A stretch of 64,000 bases of DNA from a virus. The notes under the pieces are model-generated. The model saw only the letters and a program-made list of their open reading frames with translations. It ran no database searches and was not told the DNA's origin. The translations under genes were made by a program, and so were the position numbers. The stretch is from positions 1-64,000 of IMG/VR virus record IMGVR_UViG_3300035704_000393. One strand, given 5' to 3'. Shown here piece after piece: positions 34,501-42,800 of this stretch. Position 1 is the stretch's first letter. Each line of letters opens with the position of its first letter.

Positions 34501-34598
34501 CCCTGCAACCCGAGTTCGCCCAGCTCGGCATGACCACCGAATGGCGCAACGTGATGAGCAACTACACCGAGGCCAAACGCCAGGCAGGCGAGACATGA
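25542..34598 (+). CDS. giant portal-MuF fusion carrying a string of effector-like enzyme domains
   Basis: This 3018-residue protein starts at ATG 25542 after AAGGAGG. Residues 1-415 are a DUF935-type (Mu gp29-like) portal. A Pro-rich linker leads to a MuF-like domain (505-740) with the NCCQPCHDVDG / HCLGGLRCRG metal motif. Then come: an unassigned domain (780-1135, with AYLGVFHDDD); an alpha/beta hydrolase like DUF1023/Abhydrolase_8 (1150-1420, nucleophile Ser1280 in GHSYGS); helical repeats and a zincin (HELIH, His1800-Glu1801-His1804, third ligand in IEEGFTELGS); a helical stretch; an ADP-ribosyltransferase (Arg2498, STS 2526-2528, EKE 2562-2564); and a kinase-like fold (2770-3018; ERHLGNW, Asp2945). 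Portals are normally 400-700 residues. Five boundary motifs separate the parts. Confidence 0.8.
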   Translation: MPARTRMNGVPTTPVGRPDVVWGLPGQGGLLTEWAETVPDLTWPESIRTYGRMRRDSKIAAVLSAFFMPILRTNWAVDPEGVTKAKAVDLVAADLGLPVLGQKGPPPAMATVPGFHWGEHLRLALLHYIYGFFPFERWYNAKSKDGLTHLAGLDERLPHTIALIDLADNGQIKSVTQNTQLNPLTANRLLWYVNEREGANWAGVSMLRAAYTPWVLKHETMRVHATSIRRWGMGMPVVKAPPGGTPGQVSQAQQLASGMRAGDTAGVGLPDGFSVEIAGMTGSVPDALGFLNYCDQQIASAALAVFLELGLSSGGARALGDTFLDMFLLSLQAAADAIADTISYGVPAMPGIARALTDINFGEDEPCPRIVATDVGDRHEITATAIQQLVMCGAVQPDDGLEAFIRQAWDFPARTTPRTPPAPPKAPGAPGGPPNPAAPSSPNPAAPGPQPGAPRPLTGPPGRRGGQPATGPARSAGGPTAAAGVEASAGGGLRRPLTELEAAAGLDPEAMRADLETATSRVLGQWGSVLRAQRADLADQVAAAVDDGQLHQLAALQAPSGDAADVLYRAMAAVAARAAGRMVAEAAGQGVTINLADVAINHPRLRQLATARALMAGQTLATAASRRALQVVTATAGTDAAREVTAVLAGLSPKPLADQLTAAMHSAANEARFAVLDAGPGATYTATELADDPNCCQPCHDVDGHQFASLADARASYANGAYIHCLGGLRCRGTVVASWPEEGGQPAEPGWPHNLTPPPDLTIGPGVAAGFDPGERRDPHTGQWTGEGGSTARTLTRKGHGKLSAVDRLGAIRADGTFEPITAAEGARGDSRPVSMAEFQRLAAEGREKLARFRAESAAPAGLDAKWDTIKNDAWAEVQKPWGGATIDAHTGEPLQTAAARYALTVKPVDLDPVSVPEKASEAQFKAAMDEARRRFADQLAARQAYLGVFHDDDQGRIDIDPTLVVDNLHDVETIGAFTHAIGGAYNFADGNGYWPPHVAEQAGLAPAAAAKDDEQGKPVPFKGPGQWRTQADKARRDALKRLQEQGGSDEHAGPDTTTATAVRIDVTLNPGHDLPDWHQPDHGTLASAQDEIGRLRDWPGGGAAIREVVVRPKGEAAHAAADTPGGAWTVRYVFARSRPAFDPREARDTAGRWTSTGLKEALRLPGAHRIDAADQPGHAIIAFGDPATARHVVTYVPGVGDDKGLPGEARRALATRRAADAEHKGDSAVILWQGYHRPGSLHDALSKTDALGGAPGLAAFEQHLRQINPSAHQTVIGHSYGSVVAGEAARLHHMRPDDLVFVGSPGTTARTVTDLGMDPRHVWAGAHTQDPVARLAPVLSEDFHGSPTSLDYGAQPFAADTPGQEFPGVFHGAAHSSYWSGTSQALPNMAAIAAGDYGKVLRKRPAPVTVSASHAEAATLVTAALRQDDAAPVAAGSDFDLKHPRGYHGRFGHGVGPPRKTRIPAGLDSGDRKMIADQLTAWAKAEKDDSLKTALGMVATSYADGDYPGAAYRLRLAADRAAQLGRPLDHDQMNTIAGLIGKLGTGGGGEGYPGQHRDQISSHWRAETDPEAKQHLNVAGAAYGNNQYDQAADELREAAGRVGPLGRTADRDTYLALADAIEQEGQDNGISHAAQLLTAIGTETDATNVGTIADQLSYAHRVIEAAHQGTRWRSQAAGYLRQAADLARATGDSQAANRYENLAHRATHLPDEQAPGDRDVTALLARAAPDVPELLGGGDQRWNGRLGTFTKTDQPDYLGFTYPDGHIEFRTDVVNGLLDAQAHPGKVMPEPDNLDVVLHELIHDTTGGRTEQDKKDWAALPPAEQNALGGIHEMDQHDDPSGRGNPIARAPSQIQRVHLWITKAQLDSLVSRGLMEKTGTSSGGGDGSLEPDIRLAGKALRIMPHADSAADGDAYTSVTGHDIEEGFTELGSTQHMEQFAKDQGFAQVMTPRLSVAPLGTPPTEKQVLDVQDDLKTLYDDAGKVGGQPGSLEAYVTLSNAIHEMESMTGPDADTTAYAGYLAQAARTQPDPLIRRRINDLMTRLGITGGGTVDNPAYDRAVTRLIGDLQKQWAKLSGDQRPPYQQAAEHLGGMIEDLKADHAQLAAYDFTGRDFSTTGHALAEIQHLGDPGLAKWAIKMKAQAAKAQQIPAARHDTVPEYAHGLAAPAKLASSGSWGHYPILTANAQQWVQSIARSEHKTGLGKQGTAGYKRTVELADEINREGTAGKITAMARQVLRNQGIDPDTADPSVLADVRDEIIATYGDPSSAGHGAAAAYKAARRVARQRQQGYQRQGGTMVKFGAAADDADDEDAQPPVSATLTPAGAQAERIRAWAWHDPGARLDQARAQVRQLAEQTTDPAALRQVQDAGRSLATLAALRQPAAGPAAAFRPDEARDPHTGKWTGGPGSTVTARERVTGANGAVQPSLTTAQQQHLAAAARAAKKTMTPAQRHAVEQWTSARGMVHRIQAGQVSDATATAFDQAMHAAPKVDGLVYRGVLPGSHGAQVAEHLTPGDMLTIDKPVSTSADPRQAVSFGNDLYEIDSPAAAYVSGVAPGYAYEKEAVLAPGRYQVVSTETGKINYLSVRKTGPVRIIRLRDVTTGDRTWRPSATAATPAAAAPPGGEDNRAHRFLDGAGTGEFTPAGTLAAAGVVTADSDFERKHPRRPDGKFGHGPGGTVRPDNDQLITDSLYRLYQAEQDPDARAAVQQAGRAYADHDLPAAARALRDAAGHATNPGIYTYLAGRVEDRHAAQASEPARAIAVAGPAARATAAALDKALASGGEHDTRPGEDLPAGSDERRFFGNTADTAIVTYADGSKWVRKRGNRLHPFTNDDVNHEVAYARVARALGIPAPIAIKHTGPDGRPELYEPFVTGGIPAIEWTGGLDPTEGDDPEPGRDPAQLYDTREGRMIGLADSIAGTSERHLGNWLVVHDAAGDHPVPIDNNDATFGPVFGSITPFADFDPPQLAAETDADEWAQWQAGLEALQPEFAQLGMTTEWRNVMSNYTEAKRQAGET

Positions 34599-36247
34599 CG
34601 ACCCTCGCCGTGTACTCCGCCACCCGCCTCCTGGGCGAGATCACCCTCGACGGCAAGAGGCTGACCGGTTCCACCCCCGCGCTGCAAAACGTCGCCGACG
34701 TCGTAGCCCAGCGGGCCGGCGGCGACGTCGCCAAGGCATACGCCGCGCTGACCGGCTGGACCAACGGCTACCTCACCATCACCACCGCCCCGGCCGCGGC
34801 AGGCGGCGGAGCACAGGCCGCGGCCTGGGACCCGGCCAAACACCGGCGCAAAAACAGAGGCCAGCCCGGCGGCGGCGAGTTCACCGACACGGACGGCGCC
34901 GGCCTGCCGCCGGTCCCCGACCTGTCCAAGATGAGCCGCGACCAGCTCATCACCCTGCTAGCCGACCAAGCCGGGTGGGTTGTCGACCATAATCTCGGCG
35001 GCCACCCGGAAGCCAGGGAACGGCTCCGCGCGATACGAGACGCGCTGCACGCCGGACCCGCCGGCCAGGCGCCCGGCGGCCCCCGGCCAGGCACCCCCGA
35101 GGCGCTGCTCGCCAGCATGACCGGGAACTACGACATCGAACCCGGCGTGCCCGCCGCGCAGAAACAGCACATCGCCGCCGCGCTCGCCCGGCTCCCCGCC
35201 CCGGTCCGCCAGGACATCAAGAACTACGGGACGATGCGGCAGGTCTCCATCCGCCAGCACAACTGGCAGACCGAGGCCCCCGAAGGCACCGTCACCGCGA
35301 TCGGCAGCTACAACACGGACAGCCGCACCCTGACGATCTCCGCCGACTCCGGGGACGCAGCCCAGACAGCGGTCCACGAATCGCTGCACGCCTGGGACCG
35401 GGGACCAACCGGCGCCCCCGGCCGGTTCTCCCGCCAGCCAGACTTCACCGCGATCGCCGGCCTGATCCGCGACGCCGCCCGCCGCCACCCCCGGCTGGCC
35501 GACCCGCACTACGCACCGGCCGGCGCCCCGCCCGGCCGCCTGGGCCAGCGGCTGCTCGACGCGGGCAACGCGGAGATGTTCGCCGAACTCGGCGCCGACT
35601 ACCTCGCCGGCTACCCGTACAACCTCCATGACCGGGGCTCGGCGACCGGGGCGCTGCCCCCGCCCATCCGCGCCAGACTGGACGCCTACTACACCGGCGT
35701 CTTCCACATCCCCCGCAAGCCCGCCCGGCGCACGACAGCCGCCGCGGCGGACGCCGCCGACCTGACGGCCCTGTCCTGCGTCAGGACAACCAACCCGCCC
35801 AGCTGGCTCTTTACCACCGCCGACGGCACGGCAGTCAGCCCCGAGACCGGCGAGCCCGCAGCGCCCGGCGCTGCCGCCGCGGCATCCCGGACCGACGAAG
35901 CCCGCGGCCCGGATGGCCGGTGGATAGGCGGCGACGCTCACGGCCGGTTCTTCCACGGCACCCGGGCCACCTACGAACCAGGCCGGGTGCTCAGCGGCCA
36001 AGTGCACTACTACACCGGGTACCGGCCCCAGGCGGCGAGCTACGCCCAGGGCGCCACACAGCACGGCCCGGCCCGCGTCTACCAGGTCGAGCCCATCGAG
36101 GGCCACGAACGCGACCCGGAGTATCCCGACACCGGCGAGAAGGTCCAGTGGCCGCCGGGCGGCGCGTGGCGAGCCCGCAAGGTCCGCGTGATCCGCGAGG
36201 TCAGCCACTCGGAGATGCCCCAGCCGGAGGACACCCCCGCGGTTTAG
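34595..36247 (+). CDS. zincin and Arr-like ADP-ribosyltransferase protein
   Basis: This 550-residue protein starts at ATG 34595 (ATGA overlap with the portal fusion). Residues 1-70 are a small alpha/beta unit and a boundary motif follows at about 78. A metallopeptidase-like domain spans about 150-370, with VHESLHAWD (His261-Glu262-His265) and a downstream acidic helix AEMFAELGADY. After a second boundary motif (about 432), residues 448-545 match the layout of Arr rifamycin ADP-ribosyltransferases: FFHGTR (His454), HYYTGY, VYQVEPIEG and ERDPEYPD. These give the His-Tyr-Asp set of that family. Coupling to the portal suggests a virion-carried protein. Confidence 0.7.
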   Translation: MTTLAVYSATRLLGEITLDGKRLTGSTPALQNVADVVAQRAGGDVAKAYAALTGWTNGYLTITTAPAAAGGGAQAAAWDPAKHRRKNRGQPGGGEFTDTDGAGLPPVPDLSKMSRDQLITLLADQAGWVVDHNLGGHPEARERLRAIRDALHAGPAGQAPGGPRPGTPEALLASMTGNYDIEPGVPAAQKQHIAAALARLPAPVRQDIKNYGTMRQVSIRQHNWQTEAPEGTVTAIGSYNTDSRTLTISADSGDAAQTAVHESLHAWDRGPTGAPGRFSRQPDFTAIAGLIRDAARRHPRLADPHYAPAGAPPGRLGQRLLDAGNAEMFAELGADYLAGYPYNLHDRGSATGALPPPIRARLDAYYTGVFHIPRKPARRTTAAAADAADLTALSCVRTTNPPSWLFTTADGTAVSPETGEPAAPGAAAAASRTDEARGPDGRWIGGDAHGRFFHGTRATYEPGRVLSGQVHYYTGYRPQAASYAQGATQHGPARVYQVEPIEGHERDPEYPDTGEKVQWPPGGAWRARKVRVIREVSHSEMPQPEDTPAV

Positions 36248-36438
36248 TCCTCGGCCTGGCGGAACAGGGTCCCCACGCCGCCGTCCCCGGGCGGATTATC
36301 TCCCCCGCGGACGTCCCGCTGGTCCAGCTCCAGGCAGGTCACGCAGACGAACCCCCGGTAGAACGGCTTCCAGAAGCCCACCCCGGCGCAGCCAGGACGC
36401 CGCCTCCGGCACTCGCCAGCTACCTGCTCGATGAACAT
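36244..36438 (-). CDS. small Cys-rich protein on the opposite strand
   Basis: This 64-residue protein from ATG 36438 contains GECRRRRPGCAGVGF and FVCVTCLELDQ, a C...C...CxxC zinc pattern. Its stop overlaps the stop of the upstream plus gene (CTA/TAG), and its start lies 47 bases before the next plus gene. It is an isolated antisense gene inside the otherwise plus-strand head operon, like a moron. No function is known. Confidence 0.5.
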   Translation of the reverse strand: MFIEQVAGECRRRRPGCAGVGFWKPFYRGFVCVTCLELDQRDVRGGDNPPGDGGVGTLFRQAED

Positions 36439-36485
36439 GCCTCAGCTTAAACCGCCGGGGCCGAAGCGCACACGGGAGGCCGCTG

Positions 36486-39400
36486 GTGCCCTACACCACC
36501 GCTGGCGGCTGGGCCAGCCTCGACCTGGCCGGCCCGCCGCCCGACCTCACCGGGTGGCTAACCGGCGCCGCCGCGATACCCGGCAGGCCCTGGCACGTGG
36601 TGATCGAGAACCACCCCGGCTGCACGCCCGACAAGCCGCATGGCATCGTGGCCGGCGGCGAGCGGCTGCTCGCCTGCCACGCCACCCCCGAAGAGGCCCG
36701 GGCGATCGCCGAGAAGCTCGACCTGTCCGAACCATCCGGCGTCGGCGACAGCAGCACCGGCGGGACCAGCGCGGCGTTCGACCCGGCCAGGCACCCGCGG
36801 ATCGAGCACGGCCACGGCGGCGGCGAGTTCACCCACAACCCGTTCGGCATCCCCGCGCCGACCCCCGGCACCGCCGGGCACCTGCACGACGGGATCACCG
36901 ACCCGCCCCCGTCTCAGGCGCTGAAAATGAAGGGCGCGTTCACCCTCGCCGGCCTCGGCCCGGACGACAAGCTGCTCGGCAAGGTCAACGCCAAGCTCAC
37001 CCGGCCGCTGATGGGCGCCGGCCCGAACAAGGGGAAAGTCCGCCGCCCCGCCGTCCCGCCCTACCGGCAGTCCGTCACGAAAACCTCCGCCGCGATGATG
37101 GCCCTGATCGAACAGCAGGGCACCCTCGAAGAGGGCAAGAAGTGGTACCCCGACGAGCACGAGATGAACCACCGCCGGGCGCTGGCCTACCACGTCCCGA
37201 TCGACCGCGCGATCGGCGTCGAAGCCGCCACCTGCCCCCGCGTCCAGTGGATCATCAACCAGCGGGTCACCAACGAGCTGCTGGACGAGGTACCCAAAGC
37301 CGGCCGCACCATCGAGAAGATCAAGATCGCCCACCACTTCGGCGGCGGCGTCATGGCCAGCTTCCGCGACGAGGGCGTCGACATCATCCTGAACGGCGAC
37401 GTCGACCACGTGCTCGGCGGCACCAAACGCCGCAACTTCTACAACAACATCATGTGGCCCGGGCAGACCGATTCGGTCACCGTCGACACGTGGATGCTCC
37501 AGGCCCTCAAGCCGCTCGGCCTGAACGACCAGCAGGCAATGGCGCTCGGCGAGCAGTCCGTGGCCGGGCTGGCCGACGGGCTCGGCAAGGTCATCGTCGC
37601 CGACGCGCTCCGCGACGCCACCGCCCGCTACCGCGCGCAGGGCGTCGACATCACCCCCGACGGCGTGCAGGCCGCCGCCTGGATCGCGATCCAGAAGCAG
37701 CTCGGCCTGTCCGACCCCTCCGCCCACGACAACCCCCGCGACACCGCCTACATGCTGCACGCCGCGTTCCGCAGCGAGCTGCACCCCCGCACCGGCAAGG
37801 GCCAGAAGGGCGCCGGCGAGTTCGCCAGGCTGGAGCTAGGCGGCGGCGGCAGGCACACCGGCCCGGGCTCGTTTGAGCACATCCGCTCGATCGAGCACCT
37901 CGCCGACGAGATCGACACCGCCAACCTGGCCGGCGGCGGCGGCCGGTCCGAGACCGCAGCCGCGCTGCGGAACGTGGCCCGGCACGTCGGCCTGCGGCAG
38001 GTCGACGTGGCCAGGCAGCACATGGCGGTCGCCCTGGCCGCCGCGAAACGCGACAAGCTAGGCGACCTCCAGATGCGCGACCTGCGCGCCATTGCCGCAA
38101 GCCTGGACAACATCCCCAAGGGCACCTACCCCGAGCCCGGGTTCGGCGAGCGCGCCAAGGACGAGGAAGCGCCCCCGTCGATCCAGCGGCACCGCCGCCA
38201 GGGGCCGGGCTACTTCCCCTCCCGGGTCCACCAGGCGGCAGCCCAGCCGGACCCGGACGACGACGGCGGCGAGCTGACCGACGACCAGTGGGACGCCGAG
38301 CTGCTGCTCCAGTACCTGGAGTGGCTCGCCGAAGCGGTCCCCGGCGGCGTCGACCTCGGCTCGCCCGGCTCCGCCCGCCTCACCGGCGGGCTGGCCGCGG
38401 ACAACCCGGCCGCCTGGAAACTCGCCCTCGCAGACCCACGTTTCGGGAGGCTCGGCATGACCACCGCCCAGGCCAGGCAGGCCGCCCGCGGCACCGCGCC
38501 GCCACCGCCAGCCGCACCGCAGGCCGCCTGGAACCCGCTGAGGCACCCGCGTAACAAGCAAGGCGAATGGACCGCGGACGGCGCCGCCAAAGACATCGCG
38601 ACGTCGGCGAAGTCCGTACACCCGAACGTCTGGAACATGGGCGGGGGCGGCGCCGTCGACGCCCTGCACCGCGGCGACCTGCGCGAAGCCCAGGCCAACC
38701 TGGCCCGCGCCCGCGACTTCGCCGCGCTCACCCACCGCGACCAGGACCAGGCGGTGATGCAACGGCACCTCGATGCCGTCACCGAGCACCTCAAGACACC
38801 CGCCCAGCGGGTCGCCGAGATGGAGCAGGCAGACAAGCCGCTGATCAACCGGGCCGAGGTCACCGCCGAGCCGAACTACCCCGGGTCGGCCGCCAAGAAT
38901 GTCCACGACAGCGACGGCAACCTCGTCGGCATGGTGTTCCCGCACCCGGACGGCAAGGGCGGCTACCAGGCCACCGACGATCAGGGCGCCAAGATCGGAC
39001 TAGACCGGATGCCAAGTGAGGACGCGGCTATCGGCGAGGTGGTCGCCGAGCGGAACCGCAAGCAGCTGACCGCCGCCGCCGCCAGCCAGCCCGCCGGCCC
39101 GGTCACCGTCCGGGAGAACCACCCGGAATGCCCGGCGCACGCCCCGCACGGCACCGTCGACTCCCGCACCGGCGAGCTGGTCATGTGCCACCGCACCAAG
39201 GACCAGGCCCAGGACCTGGCGCTCACCCTGAATTTCCCCGACGCCACCCCGGTCACGCCCGGCGCCGTCATGCAGGTCGGTGCGGCCAAGGGCGGCTTCC
39301 GGGAGGACCTGCACCCGCGCCGCGGACGCGGCAAGGGCGGCGGGGAGTTCGCCCCCAAGGGCCAGGGCGGCGGGCAGCCCGCCAGCCAGCGCACCCTCCA

Positions 39401-39857
39401 GCGGCGGCGGCAGGCCGAGGTCCGGCGGCACCCCGGCAGCCCGCCGGCCAGGCCCGGGCAGCCCCCGCCCGGCGCCGCTGGGATGATGGCCGCCCCGCAG
39501 GCCCAGCTTGCCGCAGCCGACCTGTCCCGGCTGATCAGCGATCAGGTCGCCCAGGCCACCGACCGGCTCTCCCGCGAACAGCACGAGCAGCTCCGCGAGG
39601 TCAGGGCCGAACTGGAGCGCAGCCAGGCCGAGCTGGCCGAGCTGCACAAGACCGAAGCCAAAACAGAGGAAGCGGCCAAGGAAAAAGGCAAGACCGTCCG
39701 CAAGCTGATCCACCACGTCCTCGCCCTGGCGGCCGTCGCTGTCCTGACGTTCATCGGGGTCAAGACCGGCAACCTGGAGAACCCGATGTTCGCTGGCCTG
39801 GCCGCCACCGGCCCCCTGTTCCTCCAGGAGGCCCTCGACGCGGTGAAGCGGGTCTGA
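36486..39857 (+). CDS. large multi-domain head protein with DUF7178-like domain and C-terminal membrane helix
   Basis: This 1123-residue protein starts at GTG 36486. A short CH-box module (ENHPGCTPDKPHG...ACHAT, residues about 41-66) is repeated near 877-905 (ENHPECPAHAPHG...MCHRT); such modules are often attached to actinophage capsid proteins. Residues about 235-400 resemble DUF7178 (FGGGVMASF, HVLGGTKRRNFYNNIMWPG, DSVTVDTWML, GVQAAAWIAIQ). Boundary motifs occur at about 97, 432, 682 and 937. Residues 1019-1069 form a coiled coil and 1073-1095 a membrane span (HVLALAAVAVLTFIGVKTG). Its position between the effector fusion and the protease implies internal virion or assembly roles. Confidence 0.6.
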   Translation: MPYTTAGGWASLDLAGPPPDLTGWLTGAAAIPGRPWHVVIENHPGCTPDKPHGIVAGGERLLACHATPEEARAIAEKLDLSEPSGVGDSSTGGTSAAFDPARHPRIEHGHGGGEFTHNPFGIPAPTPGTAGHLHDGITDPPPSQALKMKGAFTLAGLGPDDKLLGKVNAKLTRPLMGAGPNKGKVRRPAVPPYRQSVTKTSAAMMALIEQQGTLEEGKKWYPDEHEMNHRRALAYHVPIDRAIGVEAATCPRVQWIINQRVTNELLDEVPKAGRTIEKIKIAHHFGGGVMASFRDEGVDIILNGDVDHVLGGTKRRNFYNNIMWPGQTDSVTVDTWMLQALKPLGLNDQQAMALGEQSVAGLADGLGKVIVADALRDATARYRAQGVDITPDGVQAAAWIAIQKQLGLSDPSAHDNPRDTAYMLHAAFRSELHPRTGKGQKGAGEFARLELGGGGRHTGPGSFEHIRSIEHLADEIDTANLAGGGGRSETAAALRNVARHVGLRQVDVARQHMAVALAAAKRDKLGDLQMRDLRAIAASLDNIPKGTYPEPGFGERAKDEEAPPSIQRHRRQGPGYFPSRVHQAAAQPDPDDDGGELTDDQWDAELLLQYLEWLAEAVPGGVDLGSPGSARLTGGLAADNPAAWKLALADPRFGRLGMTTAQARQAARGTAPPPPAAPQAAWNPLRHPRNKQGEWTADGAAKDIATSAKSVHPNVWNMGGGGAVDALHRGDLREAQANLARARDFAALTHRDQDQAVMQRHLDAVTEHLKTPAQRVAEMEQADKPLINRAEVTAEPNYPGSAAKNVHDSDGNLVGMVFPHPDGKGGYQATDDQGAKIGLDRMPSEDAAIGEVVAERNRKQLTAAAASQPAGPVTVRENHPECPAHAPHGTVDSRTGELVMCHRTKDQAQDLALTLNFPDATPVTPGAVMQVGAAKGGFREDLHPRRGRGKGGGEFAPKGQGGGQPASQRTLQRRRQAEVRRHPGSPPARPGQPPPGAAGMMAAPQAQLAAADLSRLISDQVAQATDRLSREQHEQLREVRAELERSQAELAELHKTEAKTEEAAKEKGKTVRKLIHHVLALAAVAVLTFIGVKTGNLENPMFAGLAATGPLFLQEALDAVKRV

Positions 39858-42800
39858 TGGCCGCCGCACCGCCCCCGGCCGACCAGGCGAAGGCCGCGGC
39901 GGGACTCCTGAAGCTGTTCACCGGCGCAGGCGCCAGCCAGGCCGACGCGCAGGCCGCCGCCGACCACTACGTCGCCGCAGCCGAGAAGATGATCACCTCC
40001 GGCGACTACGCGCTCCCGGCTGGCGGTGCCAGCACCGCCGCGGCCTGGAACCCGGCCGCGCACCCGCGCGCCCCGGCCGGCGGCCCGGCCGGCGGTCAGT
40101 TCGCCCCCGGCGGCACCGGAGCGGCGCCGACCAACGCCAAGCCGGTCGGCGAGGGCGCCAAGGGGCCGCAGGTCCGCCAGCTCCAGGCCCGCCTCAAGGC
40201 GCTCGGCTACAACATCGCCGTCGACGGCATCTTCGGCCCGCAAACCCTCGCCGCGGTCAGGCAGTTCCAGGCCAGCCACCTGGACGCCAACGGCAAGCAG
40301 CTGAAAGAAGACGGCCTGGTCGGCCCCCTGACGACCAGCGCGCTCCGGCAGAAAACCCCCGCCAAGTCCGGCGCCAAGGGCCGGACCTCCAAGACCGGCG
40401 GCACCACGAAGACGAGGACGACGCCGAAGCCCGGGACCGCCAGGACGACCACAGGCAAGAAGACCACAGGCAAGAAGTCCCCCACCACGGCCAGAGCGAT
40501 CACCCGGGGCAAGGCGCAGATCGCCAAGACCGCCAAGACGAAGACGACCAGCCCGGCCACGACCGGCGTGGCCGCCAACGACGTCCCCGGGTCGGTCACC
40601 AAGCCGCAGCAGGCCGCGGTCACCAACGAGCTGACGCTCCGCAAGATCCCCCCGGCCCAGGCCCAGGCGTTCAAAGCCGACCTGACCCGCCTGTCCCGCA
40701 ACGACGCCACCGCGCTGCTGGCCTACATCCGGAACACCTACACCTTCGCCAGCGCACCCTCCGGCGACGTGTCGGCGCTGTCCGGCTTTGACGAGAACGA
40801 GACCCGCGACACCCACGGCCGGTGGACTACCGCCGAAGGCGGCCCCGGCTCCCCGGCCGCCCGGCTCCACGGCAAGCAGGTGCGCGGCCACACCCCCGAA
40901 GGCAACGACGTCCGCGGCCGGTACGACCACAACACCAAGGAAGTCCTTGACCGGTTCGGCGGCCGGCACAAGGTCACCCGGGTCCGGGAAGAAGACCCGG
41001 TGTCCGCCGCTGGCGGCCAGTCCAACCGGGGTAACGCCGAGACCCTGCACCGCTACTGGGGCACCGGTGAAGGCGCCGCGAAGATCCGGTGGGGCACTGA
41101 CGGGGACCACATGCGGTGCGTCCGCCAGCTCATGGAGCACGGCCACTTCACCGAAGAACAGGCCCACGGCTACTGCAACTTGATGGAAAAGCGGGTCACC
41201 GGCGAATACCCCGCCCAGCACGCCCACCGGGAGAAGGCCGCCGCCGGTGACACCCCGGCCGGCCTGCCCGCGCTGGTCACCATCCCCGGCGTGGACATCC
41301 TCGCGGCCGGCACCTGGGCCTTGTCGACCGGCAGGCAGACGTTCACCGCCGCCGACCTCCAGTCCGCCATCGACGCGTCCGAATGCCCCGCCGTCGGGCA
41401 GCCGGTGATCAAGATCGGCCACCTGGACCCGCGGTTCGCGCCGCAGCCCGAGCACGACGGCGAACCCGCCATCGGCCGGGTGATGAACCTGCGGCTGTCC
41501 GGCAACGGCGCCAAGATCGTCGGCGACCTGGCCGGGATGCCCGGCTGGCTCGCCGGCATCGCAGCGTCCGCCTTCCCCCGCCGCAGCGTGGAGGGCAAAT
41601 ACAGGTTCAGGTGCCAAATCGGGCATCAGCACCCCTTCGTGCTGACCGGCCTCGCCCTACTGGGCGTCACCCCACCCGGCGTCGGCGTGCTATCCGGCCT
41701 GCCGGACGTCGCAACCCTTTACGGCCTCACCGCCGCTGCCGCGCAGGCGGGCCAGGCGTGGCGCACCGAGCAGGACCAGGAAGGAACCGTGATGGCCGTC
41801 ACCGAAGAGGATGTCCGGCGGCAGTACTACGCCACCGCCGGCGCTCCCCAGTCTTGGTGGATCACCGAACTCCAGATGTTCCCGCCGCAGCTGATCGTCG
41901 CCGACGAGCAGTCCGGCAAGATCTACCGCGTCGGATACCGCATCGACGGGTCCGCCGTCGCGTTCGACCAGGCCCAGGAGGTGGCCTCCTACGCCGACGT
42001 CGCCGCTGCCCGCGGCACCGGCCCGGTCGTCGCCTACGCCTCCGCGGCCGACTCCCGGGCCGTGATCCTGGCCGCCTGGGACGGCGCCGCAGCGGTCCGC
42101 CAGCTCGGCGACAACCCCTCCAGCGGCACGCTCAGGGCCATGTTCGCGATCCCCGGCACAACCAAGTCCGACAGCTCCCTGCCCCACCACGACGTGTCCG
42201 GCGGGAAGGTCGGCGCGGCCAACCCGGACGCCTGCTCCGCCGCGATCGCCGCGCTGAACGGCGGCCGGGGCGGCATGAAGGGCGTCTCCGCGTCGCAGGC
42301 CAAGGCCGCCTACAGCCACCTGGCCTCACACCTGCGCACCGCCGGCCGGACCCCGCCCGACTTCTCCGGCGCCCAGGACGGCGACGGCGACGGCGTGGAC
42401 TGGCAGACCGAGCCGGCCGAGCAGATCGGCTGGCAGTTCGCCTACATCGCCGCGACCTACGGCGGGCAGGACCCGCCCGGCGCAGAACCGGACGGCGGCC
42501 AGGAGCCCGGCACCGAACTGGAGCCGGGCTCTCTTGCTGCCCGGTGGCAGCGGCTCCTGGAGATCCGCGCCGCGGCCACCGACACCGACGCCGACGACAC
42601 GGTGCAGGGCCTGGTCGCCAGCCTCGACGCCACCCTCGACCAGGCCGCCGCCCTGGCCGGCCAGGTCGACCCCAAGGCGGTCCCCGAAGCCGCCGGGCAG
42701 GTCCTCGCCCTCGTCGTCGCGGCGGAGGCCCTGGTCGACCAGCTGATGGACAAGCTCGGCATCTACGACCCCGACGACACCGACAGCGACACCAGCGCCG

